From Thaumarchaeota archaeon CSP1-1 (GTDB lineage: Archaea; Thermoproteota; Nitrososphaeria; Nitrososphaerales; Nitrosopumilaceae), in the NCBI GenBank assembly GCA_001443365.1, contig LDXL01000007.1, forward strand, positions 1 through 64,000: a stretch of 64,000 nucleotides of DNA. Direction: 5' to 3'. Made by a program: the position numbers and the translations under genes. The notes beneath the pieces were generated by a model. That model searched no databases. It worked only from the letters and a program-made list of their open reading frames with translations, and had not been told where the DNA came from. Of this stretch, positions 34,917 through 43,943 are shown piece after piece. How positions within the stretch are numbered: position 1 is the stretch's first letter; every line of letters begins with the position of its first letter.

Positions 34917-34942
34917 ATGTCTATTGCTAATATAACAGACAT
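34917..34942. promoter_or_regulatory. Inverted repeat between the ABC exporter and the Lrp gene
   Basis: ATGTCT at 34917-34922 and AGACAT at 34937-34942 are perfect 6-base arms with a 14-base A/T-rich spacer. The site lies in the shared promoter region of the exporter operon and the Lrp-type regulator. It is a candidate operator for the regulator, which may control both genes. Confidence 0.4.
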
Positions 34943-34995
34943 TTTTATATATAATAAGTATATTATGGGATAATATCAGTAAGGGACAATACGAA

Positions 34996-35898
34996 TTGGA
35001 CAATTTAGACATGAAAATCTTGAGTTTGTTACTTGACAATTGTAGGGAATCAGATAGGCAAACTGGGAAAAAAATTGGAATATCCGGAGGTGCAGTAAAA
35101 TCAAGAATTCAAAAGATGGTTGATAATGGAGTGATTGAAAAATTTACTTTAAAAATCGAACCCCCGGTTTTAGGTCATAATTTATTCTACATCGTAATAA
35201 CTGGACAAGACCAAGAAACAATTTTACAACAAGTTAATTTGATAGGTAAACCATTTTTGGTAGTACCATGTATTGGTGGAATAACAGTTTGCGGTATAGT
35301 AGTAACTGAAAACATTAAACAAAAAATAAAGCTGGCACAAAATTTAATGAAAGATATTAGAGTATTAAGTATCTTTGAAGCCGAAAATCCAGGAATACCA
35401 TCTAATTTAACCCGAACAGACCTTGAGATAATTGATAGACTGATAAAAGATCCGCGAGCAAAAATTGAAGACATTGCAAAATTAACAAAACTTTCAAGCA
35501 AAACAATTACTAGATCATTAGAGAAATTTCAAAGAGATGATACAATATTATTTACTTTAATTTATGATCCAGTAAAATTAAAAGGATACATCCCATATGC
35601 AATTTTAGTTGGAGTAAGAGATGATGTTGCAAAAACACTAATTAAATTAAAAAAAAATTTTTCAAATTCTTTTTTACAAAAACCATTTGTAGCAAAAAAT
35701 CAGATTGTATTATTTATGTATAGTGATAATATATTCAAACTTGATCTTCTTACTCAAAAAGTAAGAGATATAGATGGTGTTTTTACTGCAGATCTTTTTA
35801 TCCCTAAAAAAATAAATCTGCCTATTAATTGGATTACTGATGCAATAAACTTATCAAAAAGTTCTAAGAAGCTTCATTTATTATATCAAACACATTAA
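34996..35898 (+). CDS. Lrp/AsnC-type regulator with two helix-turn-helix regions
   Basis: The 300-residue protein starts with an AsnC-like HTH (LDMKILSLLLDNCRESDRQT). A second HTH-like unit follows at about residue 135 (TDLEIIDRLIKDPRAKIEDI then KTITRSLEKF), and a C-terminal region (about 190-280) resembles the RAM effector fold. Ordinary Lrp proteins have about 150 residues and one HTH, so this is a double-HTH form. It starts at TTG. It is divergent from the MacB-like operon and may regulate it. Confidence 0.75.
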   Translation: MDNLDMKILSLLLDNCRESDRQTGKKIGISGGAVKSRIQKMVDNGVIEKFTLKIEPPVLGHNLFYIVITGQDQETILQQVNLIGKPFLVVPCIGGITVCGIVVTENIKQKIKLAQNLMKDIRVLSIFEAENPGIPSNLTRTDLEIIDRLIKDPRAKIEDIAKLTKLSSKTITRSLEKFQRDDTILFTLIYDPVKLKGYIPYAILVGVRDDVAKTLIKLKKNFSNSFLQKPFVAKNQIVLFMYSDNIFKLDLLTQKVRDIDGVFTADLFIPKKINLPINWITDAINLSKSSKKLHLLYQTH

Positions 35899-35928
35899 TT
35901 AATATCTAAAAGTAATTAAAATTGTTAT

Positions 35929-36444
35929 ATGAAAAAAAAGAAAATCTATGAAGGAAAAATTTTAGGCTTATCACTATATGATCTTACAATTCAAGGAAGA
36001 AAAGTAAGAAGAGAAATAATTGAACATAGAGGAGCTGCTGCAATGTTAGCTATTGATAATGATAATAAAGTAATTTTGGTTAAACAACATCGTTATCCAC
36101 ATGGCAATGTTTTAGAAATTCCAGCTGGTACATTAGAAAAACGAGAGAACCCAAAAAAATGTGCATTTCGTGAATTACAAGAGGAAACTGGCTATAAAGC
36201 ACAAAAAATGACTCCACTTATCACATATTATCCATCTGTTGGCTATAACACAGAAGCAATTCATTGTTTTGTAGCTTCAGGACTTTCTAAACCAGGAGAC
36301 TTAAAATTAGATGAAGATGAAATAATTTCAGTGGTAAAAATTCCACTAAAAAAATTAATTAAAATGATTTTGTCTGGAAAAATTATTGATTCTAAAATAA
36401 TTTGTGCAGTATTTACATATGCTGCAAAAAAGAAACTATTATAA
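35929..36444 (+). CDS. Nudix hydrolase (ADP-ribose pyrophosphatase type)
   Basis: The 171-residue protein has the full Nudix box, with G in GTLEKRE at its start and RELQEETGY at its end, matching G-x5-E-x7-REUxEExGU. The upstream AMLAIDNDNKVILVKQHRYP segment resembles ADP-ribose pyrophosphatases. The start is the ATG at 35929. The 3' end overlaps the phoU-like gene by 6 bases in a convergent way. Confidence 0.88.
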   Translation: MKKKKIYEGKILGLSLYDLTIQGRKVRREIIEHRGAAAMLAIDNDNKVILVKQHRYPHGNVLEIPAGTLEKRENPKKCAFRELQEETGYKAQKMTPLITYYPSVGYNTEAIHCFVASGLSKPGDLKLDEDEIISVVKIPLKKLIKMILSGKIIDSKIICAVFTYAAKKKLL

Positions 36445-37425
36445 TTCTTGTTTGTAAATTGGTTTAATCAAATCTGCAATATCTGCCCATGACTTTACTA
36501 TTCGCTCAAACATGTAGACAATATCTAAAAAATCAATTGGAATTTGTTTTTTGTGTTCTAATGATGAGCGCAGCTTTGTTATTTTATTCAAGTAATCTCT
36601 ATACAGTTTGATTGAATCAATGGCAAGCAGTCTATCATTTGCAATAAATGCATCAATTGATTTTTGGTATATTTTTTCTGCATCCTTAACTGTACTGTGA
36701 ATTATTTTAAGTTCATTTTTTGATACTGTAGTATTACTAATTGAATTAGCAAGCTCTACTATGGTATCTCCAGCAGTTTCTAAAAGGTTTGCAGCTATTC
36801 TATAATCCAAAATGTCTATATTTTCCATATTAAAGACACTGGCAAGTCTTCGATCAACCATAGTACTACGAATTAAACGAACCAACAAAAAGTACTGTCT
36901 GTTAATTTCATTGTCTCTGTTTGACATTGTTTGAAGATTTGTTTTATCTTCTGAAATAAGACCGTCAAGTGTTTCATTAAACATTCCAATAGCAATAGTA
37001 CTCATTCGTTTTAGAATTTTTTCAGGATTTAGGGTAGCTGCATCAAGTAAAAACTGAATTATAATACTAGATGCTTCCTCTTCAACTATTTCTACACCAA
37101 CTAGTCTTCTCATTGATTCACGAATTTTTTCTCTATCTTCAACTGGAATGTTTGTTTTTCCTTTAATCTTGATAATGTCGTATCCAAGCAAATAAGCTCC
37201 TGTAATATCTGCTACAATATTTTCCTCTTTTGGAAGCGGATACGAAATTACAACTTCCTTTGATGGCTTGATATCTTTGTTTGCTGTAATTGATAGACTG
37301 TTTTGGCCAGTTTCAATTTCAATTTCAGAGCTTTTCTCAAGATTGTTTGCATCTACCCATTCCTTTGGAAGAGAAACTAGTAAGCTACTTCCTATCTTTT
37401 GCAGGCGTCGAATGAATTTAGGCAA
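36439..37425 (-). CDS. AbrB-PhoU domain regulator
   Basis: The 328-residue protein starts with an AbrB/SpoVT swapped-hairpin domain (PKFIRRLQKIGSSLLVSLP and KEWVDANNLEKSSEIEIE). A long helical region with PhoU features follows: two helical bundles with many negatively charged residues that could bind metal. Archaeal members of this family are linked to phosphate regulation. No phosphate transporter gene is adjacent here, so the link is from family only. Confidence 0.8.
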   Translation of the reverse strand: MPKFIRRLQKIGSSLLVSLPKEWVDANNLEKSSEIEIETGQNSLSITANKDIKPSKEVVISYPLPKEENIVADITGAYLLGYDIIKIKGKTNIPVEDREKIRESMRRLVGVEIVEEEASSIIIQFLLDAATLNPEKILKRMSTIAIGMFNETLDGLISEDKTNLQTMSNRDNEINRQYFLLVRLIRSTMVDRRLASVFNMENIDILDYRIAANLLETAGDTIVELANSISNTTVSKNELKIIHSTVKDAEKIYQKSIDAFIANDRLLAIDSIKLYRDYLNKITKLRSSLEHKKQIPIDFLDIVYMFERIVKSWADIADLIKPIYKQEL

Positions 37426-37489
37426 TTTATACTAATATAATTAATTTAAGCCATATTGTTATATTTTATGGTAAATTTATACTCCGATC

Positions 37490-38398
37490 ATGAAGGGAGT
37501 GGCATTTTGTCCTGCACATATTACGGGATTTTTCAAAGCAGAGATTGAAAAGAAAAGTAACATAGGAGAGCTCGGCTCGCAAGGTGCAGGCTTTTCAATT
37601 CAAAAAGGAGTAAAAACTACTGTACGAGTAAGAAAAAAAACCGAATATGACATTTCTAATTTTCACCTAAACATTTTAGGCTACCAGACAGATAACGCTC
37701 AAGTTTCTGAGTATGTCATAAAGAAATTTCTTGATTTAGTAGGAAAAGATGTTTTTGTTGATGTTGATCATAACATTACTGTTCCTGTAGGATATGGCTT
37801 GGGTTGTAGCGGTGCAGTTGCATTATCACTTGGATTAGCACTAAACCAAGCACTTGATACTGGTCTTTCAAAAGAACAAGTTGGATTAATTGCTCATGAA
37901 GCTGAGATAAAATGTCAAACTGGATTAGGTGATGTTTTAGCTTCATACCATGGAGGATTTGAAATTAGAATAAAAGGTGGAGCCCCTGGACATGGAATAG
38001 TTAAAAAAATAAAATCTGATAACTATACTGCAGTAATAATTTGTTTTTCACCAATTTCTACAAAGCGCTTTATCAGTGAGAGACTGCCTTTTATTAATGG
38101 ACTTGGGGGAAGGATGGTCATCAAGCTTGAAAAATCAAAAAACATTATTGAGTTTCAAAATATGTCTTTAGAATTTGCAAAATATGTTAATGTAATTACT
38201 CCAAAGATGGCCAGAGTGATTAAAGATCTAAACAAAAATGGAATTAATTGTGGTGTAGCTATGTTTGGTGAAACTGTATTTTCTTTAGTACCTAGAAATA
38301 AAAAGGATAGAGTAATTGATATTCTAAAAAAATATGATGATGGCATTATTATCACATCAAAAATTGATAATACCGGTGCCCGAATAACAAAACAATAA
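37490..38398 (+). CDS. Pantoate kinase (archaeal CoA pathway)
   Basis: The 302-residue GHMP kinase phosphorylates pantoate in the archaeal CoA route. It begins KGVAFCPAHITGFFKAEIEK, and the Gly-rich ATP loop is PVGYGLGCSGAVALSLGLAL. The start is ATG. It is the first gene of a four-gene run of CoA enzymes. In this route it replaces bacterial pantothenate kinase. Confidence 0.9.
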   Translation: MKGVAFCPAHITGFFKAEIEKKSNIGELGSQGAGFSIQKGVKTTVRVRKKTEYDISNFHLNILGYQTDNAQVSEYVIKKFLDLVGKDVFVDVDHNITVPVGYGLGCSGAVALSLGLALNQALDTGLSKEQVGLIAHEAEIKCQTGLGDVLASYHGGFEIRIKGGAPGHGIVKKIKSDNYTAVIICFSPISTKRFISERLPFINGLGGRMVIKLEKSKNIIEFQNMSLEFAKYVNVITPKMARVIKDLNKNGINCGVAMFGETVFSLVPRNKKDRVIDILKKYDDGIIITSKIDNTGARITKQ

Positions 38399-38419
38399 AA
38401 TAATTTTTAGTGTATTGAT

Positions 38420-39160
38420 ATGTCCTTAATTCCCAAAAGTCATCCTCGCGCAAAGTCTTTGTATATTAGGGAAAGACTTGTACACGGATTTGATGATGGA
38501 CTTGTAGCTAAAGAAGGTTTGATGGCACATGGTAGAGGTGAGGCATTTGATTATTTACTAGGTGAGAAGACCTCAAAATACGCACAAAATGCAATACACG
38601 CTGCAGCTTTTTTGCTAGCTACTGCTTCTTATCCTGTAATTTCTGTTAATGGAAATGTAGCTGCATTGTGTCCTAGAGAAATTGTAAAGCTTGCAGGAAT
38701 AGTTAATGCAAAAATTGAAATAAATTTGTTTTATGCAAACGAGAAAAGAAAGAAAAACATTGTTCATGTTCTTAGAAAAGCTGGTGCAAAAGAAATTCTA
38801 GGTGTAGACTCAAAGTCATCTAAAAGAATTTTAGGTCTTGATAGTGCACGAAGAATTGTAGATAAAAATGGAATTTACAAAGCCGATGTTGTTTTAGTTC
38901 CTTTGGAAGACGGAGATCGCACCAAAGCACTAAAAAAGGCTGGAAAGAAGGTGATCACATTCGATCTTAATCCACTATCTAGAACTGCAAAGACTGCTGA
39001 TATTACAATTGTAGATAATGTGGTTCGTGCGATCAATAGACTAATTTTAGAATGTAAATCAAAAAAAATTCAAAAAACTCCATTTAACAACAAAAAAAAT
39101 CTTGCAGCTTGCGTTCTAGAAATAAAAAAGAATCTTTCTAGGAGATTGCCCCATGCATAA
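38420..39160 (+). CDS. 4-phosphopantoate-beta-alanine ligase (phosphopantothenate synthetase)
   Basis: The 246-residue enzyme joins 4-phosphopantoate to beta-alanine, the second archaeal-specific step. Motifs LIPKSHPRAKSLYIRERLV at the start, AAFLLATASYPVISVNGNVA and FYANEKRKKNIVHVLRKAGA match archaeal phosphopantothenate synthetase. It overlaps panB by 8 bases. Confidence 0.92.
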   Translation: MSLIPKSHPRAKSLYIRERLVHGFDDGLVAKEGLMAHGRGEAFDYLLGEKTSKYAQNAIHAAAFLLATASYPVISVNGNVAALCPREIVKLAGIVNAKIEINLFYANEKRKKNIVHVLRKAGAKEILGVDSKSSKRILGLDSARRIVDKNGIYKADVVLVPLEDGDRTKALKKAGKKVITFDLNPLSRTAKTADITIVDNVVRAINRLILECKSKKIQKTPFNNKKNLAACVLEIKKNLSRRLPHA

Positions 39161-39989
39161 GACACCTAGAGATATTATTGCAAAAAAAGTAGCTGGTAAG
39201 AAAATTTCTGTAGTTACAGCATATGATTATTCCCTAGCATTACTATGTGATAGAGTTGGAGTGGATATTTTACTAGTTGGAGATAGTGCAGGAATGGTTG
39301 TTTTAGGATATGATAATACGATTCCAGTAACAATGACTCAAATGCAAATATTTACTGAAGCAGTGAGTCGTGCAAGGGAAAATGCTCTAGTTGTAGGGGA
39401 TCTACCGTTTATGTCATATCAGGCAAATGTTTCAGATGCAATAAAAAATTCTGGTAAATTAATCAAGGCAGGAGCAGATGCAGTAAAGCTTGAAGGTGGT
39501 ATTGAGATGGCTGACACTATTCGAGCTATTGTAGATATTGGAATTCCTGTAATGGGTCACATTGGACTACAACCACAAACTACAATGTTATCTCAAGGGT
39601 ATCGTGTTCAAGGAAAAACAAAAGAGTCTGCAAAGAAGCTAATAGAATCAGCTAAAGCCCTTGAGGAGGCTGGCGTGTTTAGTATTACACTAGAAATGGT
39701 TACTTCTGAGGTAGCAAAGATAATTTCTGAGAGTGTTTCTGTGCCTACAATAGGCATTGGTTCTGGTAAGAACTGTGATGGACAGGTACTAGTAATTCAT
39801 GACATGCTAGGCATGTATGATAAACTAAAACCAAAATTTGTCAAAAGATATCTTTCTTTATCTAAAGAGATCACAAAGGCTGTAGAATTATACAAAAAAG
39901 ATGTAGAATCTGGTCGATTTCCTGGAAAAGAAAACTGGTTTTCAATGGAAAAGTCTGAATTAGATGCACTACGAGAGGAAATTGGCTAG
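39153..39989 (+). CDS. panB: 3-methyl-2-oxobutanoate hydroxymethyltransferase
   Basis: PanB makes ketopantoate from ketoisovalerate. The 278-residue protein has the motifs VVTAYDYSLALLCDRVGVDI, LVGDSAGMVVLGYDNTIPVT and MGHIGLQPQ, typical of the family. It overlaps the synthetase gene by 8 bases, and its end overlaps coaBC by 26 bases (or 8 if the TTG start of coaBC is used). Confidence 0.95.
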   Translation: MHKTPRDIIAKKVAGKKISVVTAYDYSLALLCDRVGVDILLVGDSAGMVVLGYDNTIPVTMTQMQIFTEAVSRARENALVVGDLPFMSYQANVSDAIKNSGKLIKAGADAVKLEGGIEMADTIRAIVDIGIPVMGHIGLQPQTTMLSQGYRVQGKTKESAKKLIESAKALEEAGVFSITLEMVTSEVAKIISESVSVPTIGIGSGKNCDGQVLVIHDMLGMYDKLKPKFVKRYLSLSKEITKAVELYKKDVESGRFPGKENWFSMEKSELDALREEIG

Positions 39990-41223
39990 AAAAATACCAA
40001 AACATCCTTCTTTGGATATAGTTGGTTCTGATGGAGCTGAGCTTTCTGGTAAAAAAATTGTGTTATGTGTTGCAGGAAGTGTTGCTGCCTACAAATCAAT
40101 TGAGTTAGCTAGATTGCTAATGAGACATGGTGCTAGTGTTACATGTGTTGCAAGTGATGCTGCAACTAAATTAATTCAGCCAGCATATTTCAAGTGGGCA
40201 ACTGGTAATCCTGTCATAACGAAATTAACTGGTAATCTAGAGCATATTGCAGTAGCTGATTATAAAAAATCAGATTTAATTATTGTATATCCATGTACTG
40301 CAAATACTTTGGGAAAACTTGCTAGTGGAATTGATGATACGCCAATAGCTACAGTTCTAACAGTAGGATTTGGATCTGGGATTCCTTTAGTGATGTGTTT
40401 GGCAATGCATGAATCAATGTATGAAAATATTGCTGTGAAAAAAAATATTACATTTTTGAAGAAAAAAATTGATTTTGTTTCTCCAAATATGATAGAAGGA
40501 AAAGCTAAAGCTGCTGAACCTGAAGATGTGTTAGAACATGTTTTAAAGAAATTTGGATTTTCTTCAGTTTTACACGGAAAAAAAGTTTTGATAACAGCTG
40601 GTCCAACTATAGAATATTTAGATCCAGTTAGAGTGATAACAAACCAAAGTACTGGTAGAACTGGTGTTTTGTTAGCTAGTGAGTTGATATCAGCTGGCGC
40701 TAAAGTTACTATGGTGTATGGTCCAGGACGAGAAAAACCTCCTAGCGGAGTAAAACTTGTCTGTGTTAAAACTGCAAAAGAGATGTTATTAGCTGTAAAA
40801 AATGAGATGAAGAAAAAGTTTGATATTGTAATAATGGCAGCAGCACCATCTGACTACACTCCTGAAAAGCCAAGTAATTCAAAAATTAAGAGTACAAATC
40901 AGAAAATGATTGTAAAGCTTACTCGAGTTCCAAAAATTATTGATCAAGTAAAAAAGCTGCAAAAAGATGTTTTTCTAGTTGGGTTCAAGGCTTTGGCTAG
41001 AGTTTCTAAAAAGGAGCTAGAAAATGAAGCTCGAAGAAAAATGAAAGATTGTAAAGCTGATTTGATGGTAGCTAATGATGTTGGTTCTCCTAGATATAGA
41101 AAAAATCCAGAAAACAATGAGGTTTTGATAGTAGATTCTAAAAAAGTGCTAGCTTCTGGATGGAAGACCAAAGAAAAAATTGCTAAATTAATTAAAAAGG
41201 AAATTGAGAGAAGAATAGTTTGA
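39964..41223 (+). CDS. coaBC: Bifunctional phosphopantothenoylcysteine decarboxylase/synthetase
   Basis: The 419-residue protein joins two enzymes. CoaC (about residues 20-195) is a flavoprotein with KKIVLCVAGSVAAYKSIEL, the catalytic His in LEHIAVADY and IVYPCTANTLGKLASGIDD. CoaB (about 200-419) has VLITAGPTIEYLDPVRVITN and MAAAPSDYTPEKPS. The ATG at 39964 overlaps panB by 26 bases; an in-frame TTG at 39982 would give an 8-base overlap and is a reasonable alternative. Confidence 0.93.
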   Translation: MHYERKLARKIPKHPSLDIVGSDGAELSGKKIVLCVAGSVAAYKSIELARLLMRHGASVTCVASDAATKLIQPAYFKWATGNPVITKLTGNLEHIAVADYKKSDLIIVYPCTANTLGKLASGIDDTPIATVLTVGFGSGIPLVMCLAMHESMYENIAVKKNITFLKKKIDFVSPNMIEGKAKAAEPEDVLEHVLKKFGFSSVLHGKKVLITAGPTIEYLDPVRVITNQSTGRTGVLLASELISAGAKVTMVYGPGREKPPSGVKLVCVKTAKEMLLAVKNEMKKKFDIVIMAAAPSDYTPEKPSNSKIKSTNQKMIVKLTRVPKIIDQVKKLQKDVFLVGFKALARVSKKELENEARRKMKDCKADLMVANDVGSPRYRKNPENNEVLIVDSKKVLASGWKTKEKIAKLIKKEIERRIV

Positions 41224-41429
41224 CTGTTAAAAGATCGGCAAAAATTAGCACCTTTGATGGAGCTGGCTTTTGGAAAAATGCATATGCACATCAACGAGGG
41301 AAATTACTTCGAGCAGTACAAGTTCCAGATGACCAGCTCAAGATATTTGTTGAGAAAAAATATGCGGAATTACCAGCCGCACTTCGGTATGAAATAGAAA
41401 CTAATGGAAAAAGCTACGATCTAAAATAA
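41220..41429 (+). CDS. Small hypothetical protein following coaBC
   Basis: A TTG at 41220 overlaps the coaBC stop by 4 bases and opens 69 residues: MTVKRSAKISTFDGAGFWKN and so on, basic with KYAELPAALRYEIETNGKSY. No domain is recognised. Position and overlap suggest it is co-transcribed with the CoA genes, but a role in the pathway is not shown. Confidence 0.5.
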   Translation: MTVKRSAKISTFDGAGFWKNAYAHQRGKLLRAVQVPDDQLKIFVEKKYAELPAALRYEIETNGKSYDLK

Positions 41430-41437
41430 TACTTTTT

Positions 41438-42502
41438 TTAAATTTTAATTAGATCTTTTGTGAATTTGTGTAATAGAATTGGTCGGTCTTGAACAATTAA
41501 CGAGTCCTCAATTCTTACACCAAACTTTTTTGGAATGTATATTCCCGGCTCTACAGTAATTGCCATGTTCTTTGCAAGCTTTGCAGTACTTTTTGGACTA
41601 ATGTTAGGTAGCTCATGAACCTCAAGACCAATTCCATGGCCGGTTGAATGAATAAAGTACTTGCCATACTTTTGATTTTTAATATAATTTCGACATGCAT
41701 CATCTACTGATTTGCAGGATGCACCAGGTTTTACAGCCTTTAGACCCAATTTCTGTGACTCTTTAACAATCTCATATACTGATTTTGCTTCAGAAGAAAC
41801 TGAACCTAGTCCAAAGGTTCGAGTAGAGTCAGTTACATATCCCTTGTATCGTAACGTCAAATCCACAACGATAAGATCACCGTTTGCAAATTTTCTTTTG
41901 GTCACCTGGGCATGAGGTAATGCCCCATTTGGACCTCCTGCAATGATTAGAGGATTAAGAGTTGATTTGTAGCCAGTATCAAACATCTCATGCTCTATAG
42001 CATATGACATCAAAATTGCTTGTAATTCAGACTCGCGTTGTTCTTTTTTGATTTTTCTAGTACAAAGCTCAAACATTTCGTCGATAATTTTTGAGGCCTT
42101 CTTAAGAACAGCAATTTCCTGAGAATCTTTGATAATTCTTGCATCATAAAACGGCTCTGTAGAGTGCTTTATCTTAGGAACCGATTTTTTCAGAGATTCC
42201 ATCATCTGATAGTTTTGGCAGTCGGTGCACACCTTTTTGTTTTTTATTTTTTTTACAAGCTCAGAAATCAAGCCTTGGCCGCGCTCAGAGGTAATTACCT
42301 GACAATCCGAACTTTCAGACTTTGCTCGTCCCACCTCAAGCTCTGGAGAGATTATCGTAGTTTTTCCTCCCTTCTCAAGTAATCCTATAGCCTCACCCCA
42401 AAAGCCAGTCATGTAAAAGAGATTCTCAGGCTCAAAGGCAACTACAGTATCACATTCTATTTTCTGAGAATATTTGAGAAGGTTTTTTCTGCGATTGTTC
42501 AT
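41438..42502 (-). CDS. Xaa-Pro aminopeptidase family M24 protein
   Basis: The 354-residue protein has an N-terminal alpha/beta domain and a C-terminal pita-bread domain. The metal ligands are visible: DLTLRYKGYVTDSTRTF (Asp and Asp), HSTGHGIGLEVHE (His), and TVEPGIY and VRIEDSL (Glu). It probably removes a residue before proline from short peptides. It is convergent with the CoA operon. Confidence 0.9.
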   Translation of the reverse strand: MNNRRKNLLKYSQKIECDTVVAFEPENLFYMTGFWGEAIGLLEKGGKTTIISPELEVGRAKSESSDCQVITSERGQGLISELVKKIKNKKVCTDCQNYQMMESLKKSVPKIKHSTEPFYDARIIKDSQEIAVLKKASKIIDEMFELCTRKIKKEQRESELQAILMSYAIEHEMFDTGYKSTLNPLIIAGGPNGALPHAQVTKRKFANGDLIVVDLTLRYKGYVTDSTRTFGLGSVSSEAKSVYEIVKESQKLGLKAVKPGASCKSVDDACRNYIKNQKYGKYFIHSTGHGIGLEVHELPNISPKSTAKLAKNMAITVEPGIYIPKKFGVRIEDSLIVQDRPILLHKFTKDLIKI

Positions 42503-42565
42503 TGTACAAAATATTACTTTTCTAAATTTATGTTTGCTGCAAAGTTTGTATAGTGGAAATCGATT

Positions 42566-43591
42566 TTGCTATCTGTGACAGAAAATACAGAGAAAAAAAA
42601 GAAGGTAGTTGCATTACTCTCAGGTGGACTAGATAGTCAACTGGCAGTAAAGATGATGCAAAAGCAAGGCTTTGAAGTTTCTGCTGTTGCAATAAAGACG
42701 CCTTTTTGTGATTTTGATTGTGGTAGAGGTTGTGGATTTGAAATTAGAGAAAGAGCTGATACACTTGGAGTAGATCTAAAAACAGTTTATCTTGGTGATG
42801 AGTATATTGAGATGTTAAAAAATCCTAAACATGGTTTTGGTTCTGGTATGAATCCATGTATTGATTGTCGTACGATGATGTTCAAAGCTGCAAAAAAACA
42901 TATGGAAGAAATTGGAGCAGAGTTTATAATCTCAGGTGAAGTTTTAGGACAAAGACCAATGAGTCAACATGGTCCAGCTTTGAGAACAATTGAAAAAGAA
43001 TCAGATCTTAAAGGAAAAATTGTTAGACCACTATCTGCAGCACTATTAGCAAAAACAGAACCAGAAGAAAATGGTCTGATCAAACGAGAGAATTTAGGAA
43101 TGATTAGTGGTAGATCAAGAAAAGGACAGCTAGAGCTTGCAAAAGAGTATGGAATAGAAGATCCTCCTAATGCTGGTGGCGGTTGCTTACTTACAGATCC
43201 TGCTTTTTCATTAAGAGCAAAGGATCTCTTTGGACACATTGAAACGCCAACTACAAATGATATTGATTTATTAAAGATTGGAAGACATTTTAGATTAGAT
43301 CAATCCACAAAGTTAGTTGTTGGACGAAATCATAATGAAAACGAAATGATAAAGTCTCTTGCTCTACCTGATGACGTTCTATTCGAAGCTCGTGATCATG
43401 TTGGACCAGTTTCTATTTTGCGGGGAAAAAATAATGGGGACTATTTGGATTTTGCCGCACAAATCACATTACGTTATTCAGATGCACCAAAATCTGAATC
43501 AAGTATTGTGATTACTGAACTAAATGGCAAAAAAACTGAAATCCTCGCTAAGGCTATTGAAGAACTAGCATACGTGAAATATAGAATTTAG
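42566..43591 (+). CDS. PP-loop ATPase, tRNA 2-thiolation-like (MnmA-related)
   Basis: The 341-residue protein has the PP-loop ALLSGGLDSQLAVKMMQKQG for ATP pyrophosphatase chemistry, then a cluster of cysteines, CDFDCGRGCGF, and CIDCR, and a C-terminal domain. The layout resembles MnmA-type tRNA sulfurtransferases; some archaeal relatives bind a cofactor or Fe-S cluster with such cysteines. The sequence does not show the target tRNA. It starts at TTG. Confidence 0.75.
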   Translation: MLSVTENTEKKKKVVALLSGGLDSQLAVKMMQKQGFEVSAVAIKTPFCDFDCGRGCGFEIRERADTLGVDLKTVYLGDEYIEMLKNPKHGFGSGMNPCIDCRTMMFKAAKKHMEEIGAEFIISGEVLGQRPMSQHGPALRTIEKESDLKGKIVRPLSAALLAKTEPEENGLIKRENLGMISGRSRKGQLELAKEYGIEDPPNAGGGCLLTDPAFSLRAKDLFGHIETPTTNDIDLLKIGRHFRLDQSTKLVVGRNHNENEMIKSLALPDDVLFEARDHVGPVSILRGKNNGDYLDFAAQITLRYSDAPKSESSIVITELNGKKTEILAKAIEELAYVKYRI

Positions 43592-43664
43592 GCGTAATGA
43601 CTAGTGTGTGAACGACTCTTGACATGCAAGACTTTTTGAAGGAGTAGATCGCATCTTTCACTAG

Positions 43665-43943
43665 ATGCAAAAACAAGAGAACCCTACCTATCTCAAGGCA
43701 ATTACGATAAGAGATCCCAGTGATATTCACACAATAAAAGAGGACATAAAAAAAGAAATGATACTAATTTTGAGAGTTACTCCTTTGGCACAAAAGGATG
43801 TAGATAAGTTACGCAAAGTTGTAGAAGAACTCTACACAATTGCAAAAAATTCTAATGCAGATATTGCTCGCTTGGGTGAAGAAAGAATTATTGTTACTCC
43901 ACCTGGGGTAAAGATCTGGAAACCAGATTACGATTTAAAATAA
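43665..43943 (+). CDS. sepF: SepF-like cell division protein
   Basis: The 92-residue protein matches archaeal SepF, which links FtsZ to the membrane: an N-terminal region, then TYLKAITIRDPSDIHTIKED and the alpha/beta core ILRVTPLAQKDVDKLRKVVE, with a short C-terminal tail ending IWKPDYDLK. It has no long N-terminal linker. Thaumarchaea divide with Cdv proteins, so its role here is uncertain. Its end overlaps the aCPSF1 gene by 9 bases (convergent). Confidence 0.7.
   Translation: MQKQENPTYLKAITIRDPSDIHTIKEDIKKEMILILRVTPLAQKDVDKLRKVVEELYTIAKNSNADIARLGEERIIVTPPGVKIWKPDYDLK

Noticed and set aside
43619-43644. CAAGACTTTTTG with similar flanks at 43627 and 52397
   Set aside because: A 12-base exact match is expected many times by chance in a 64 kb A/T-rich window, and the two copies lie in unrelated contexts.
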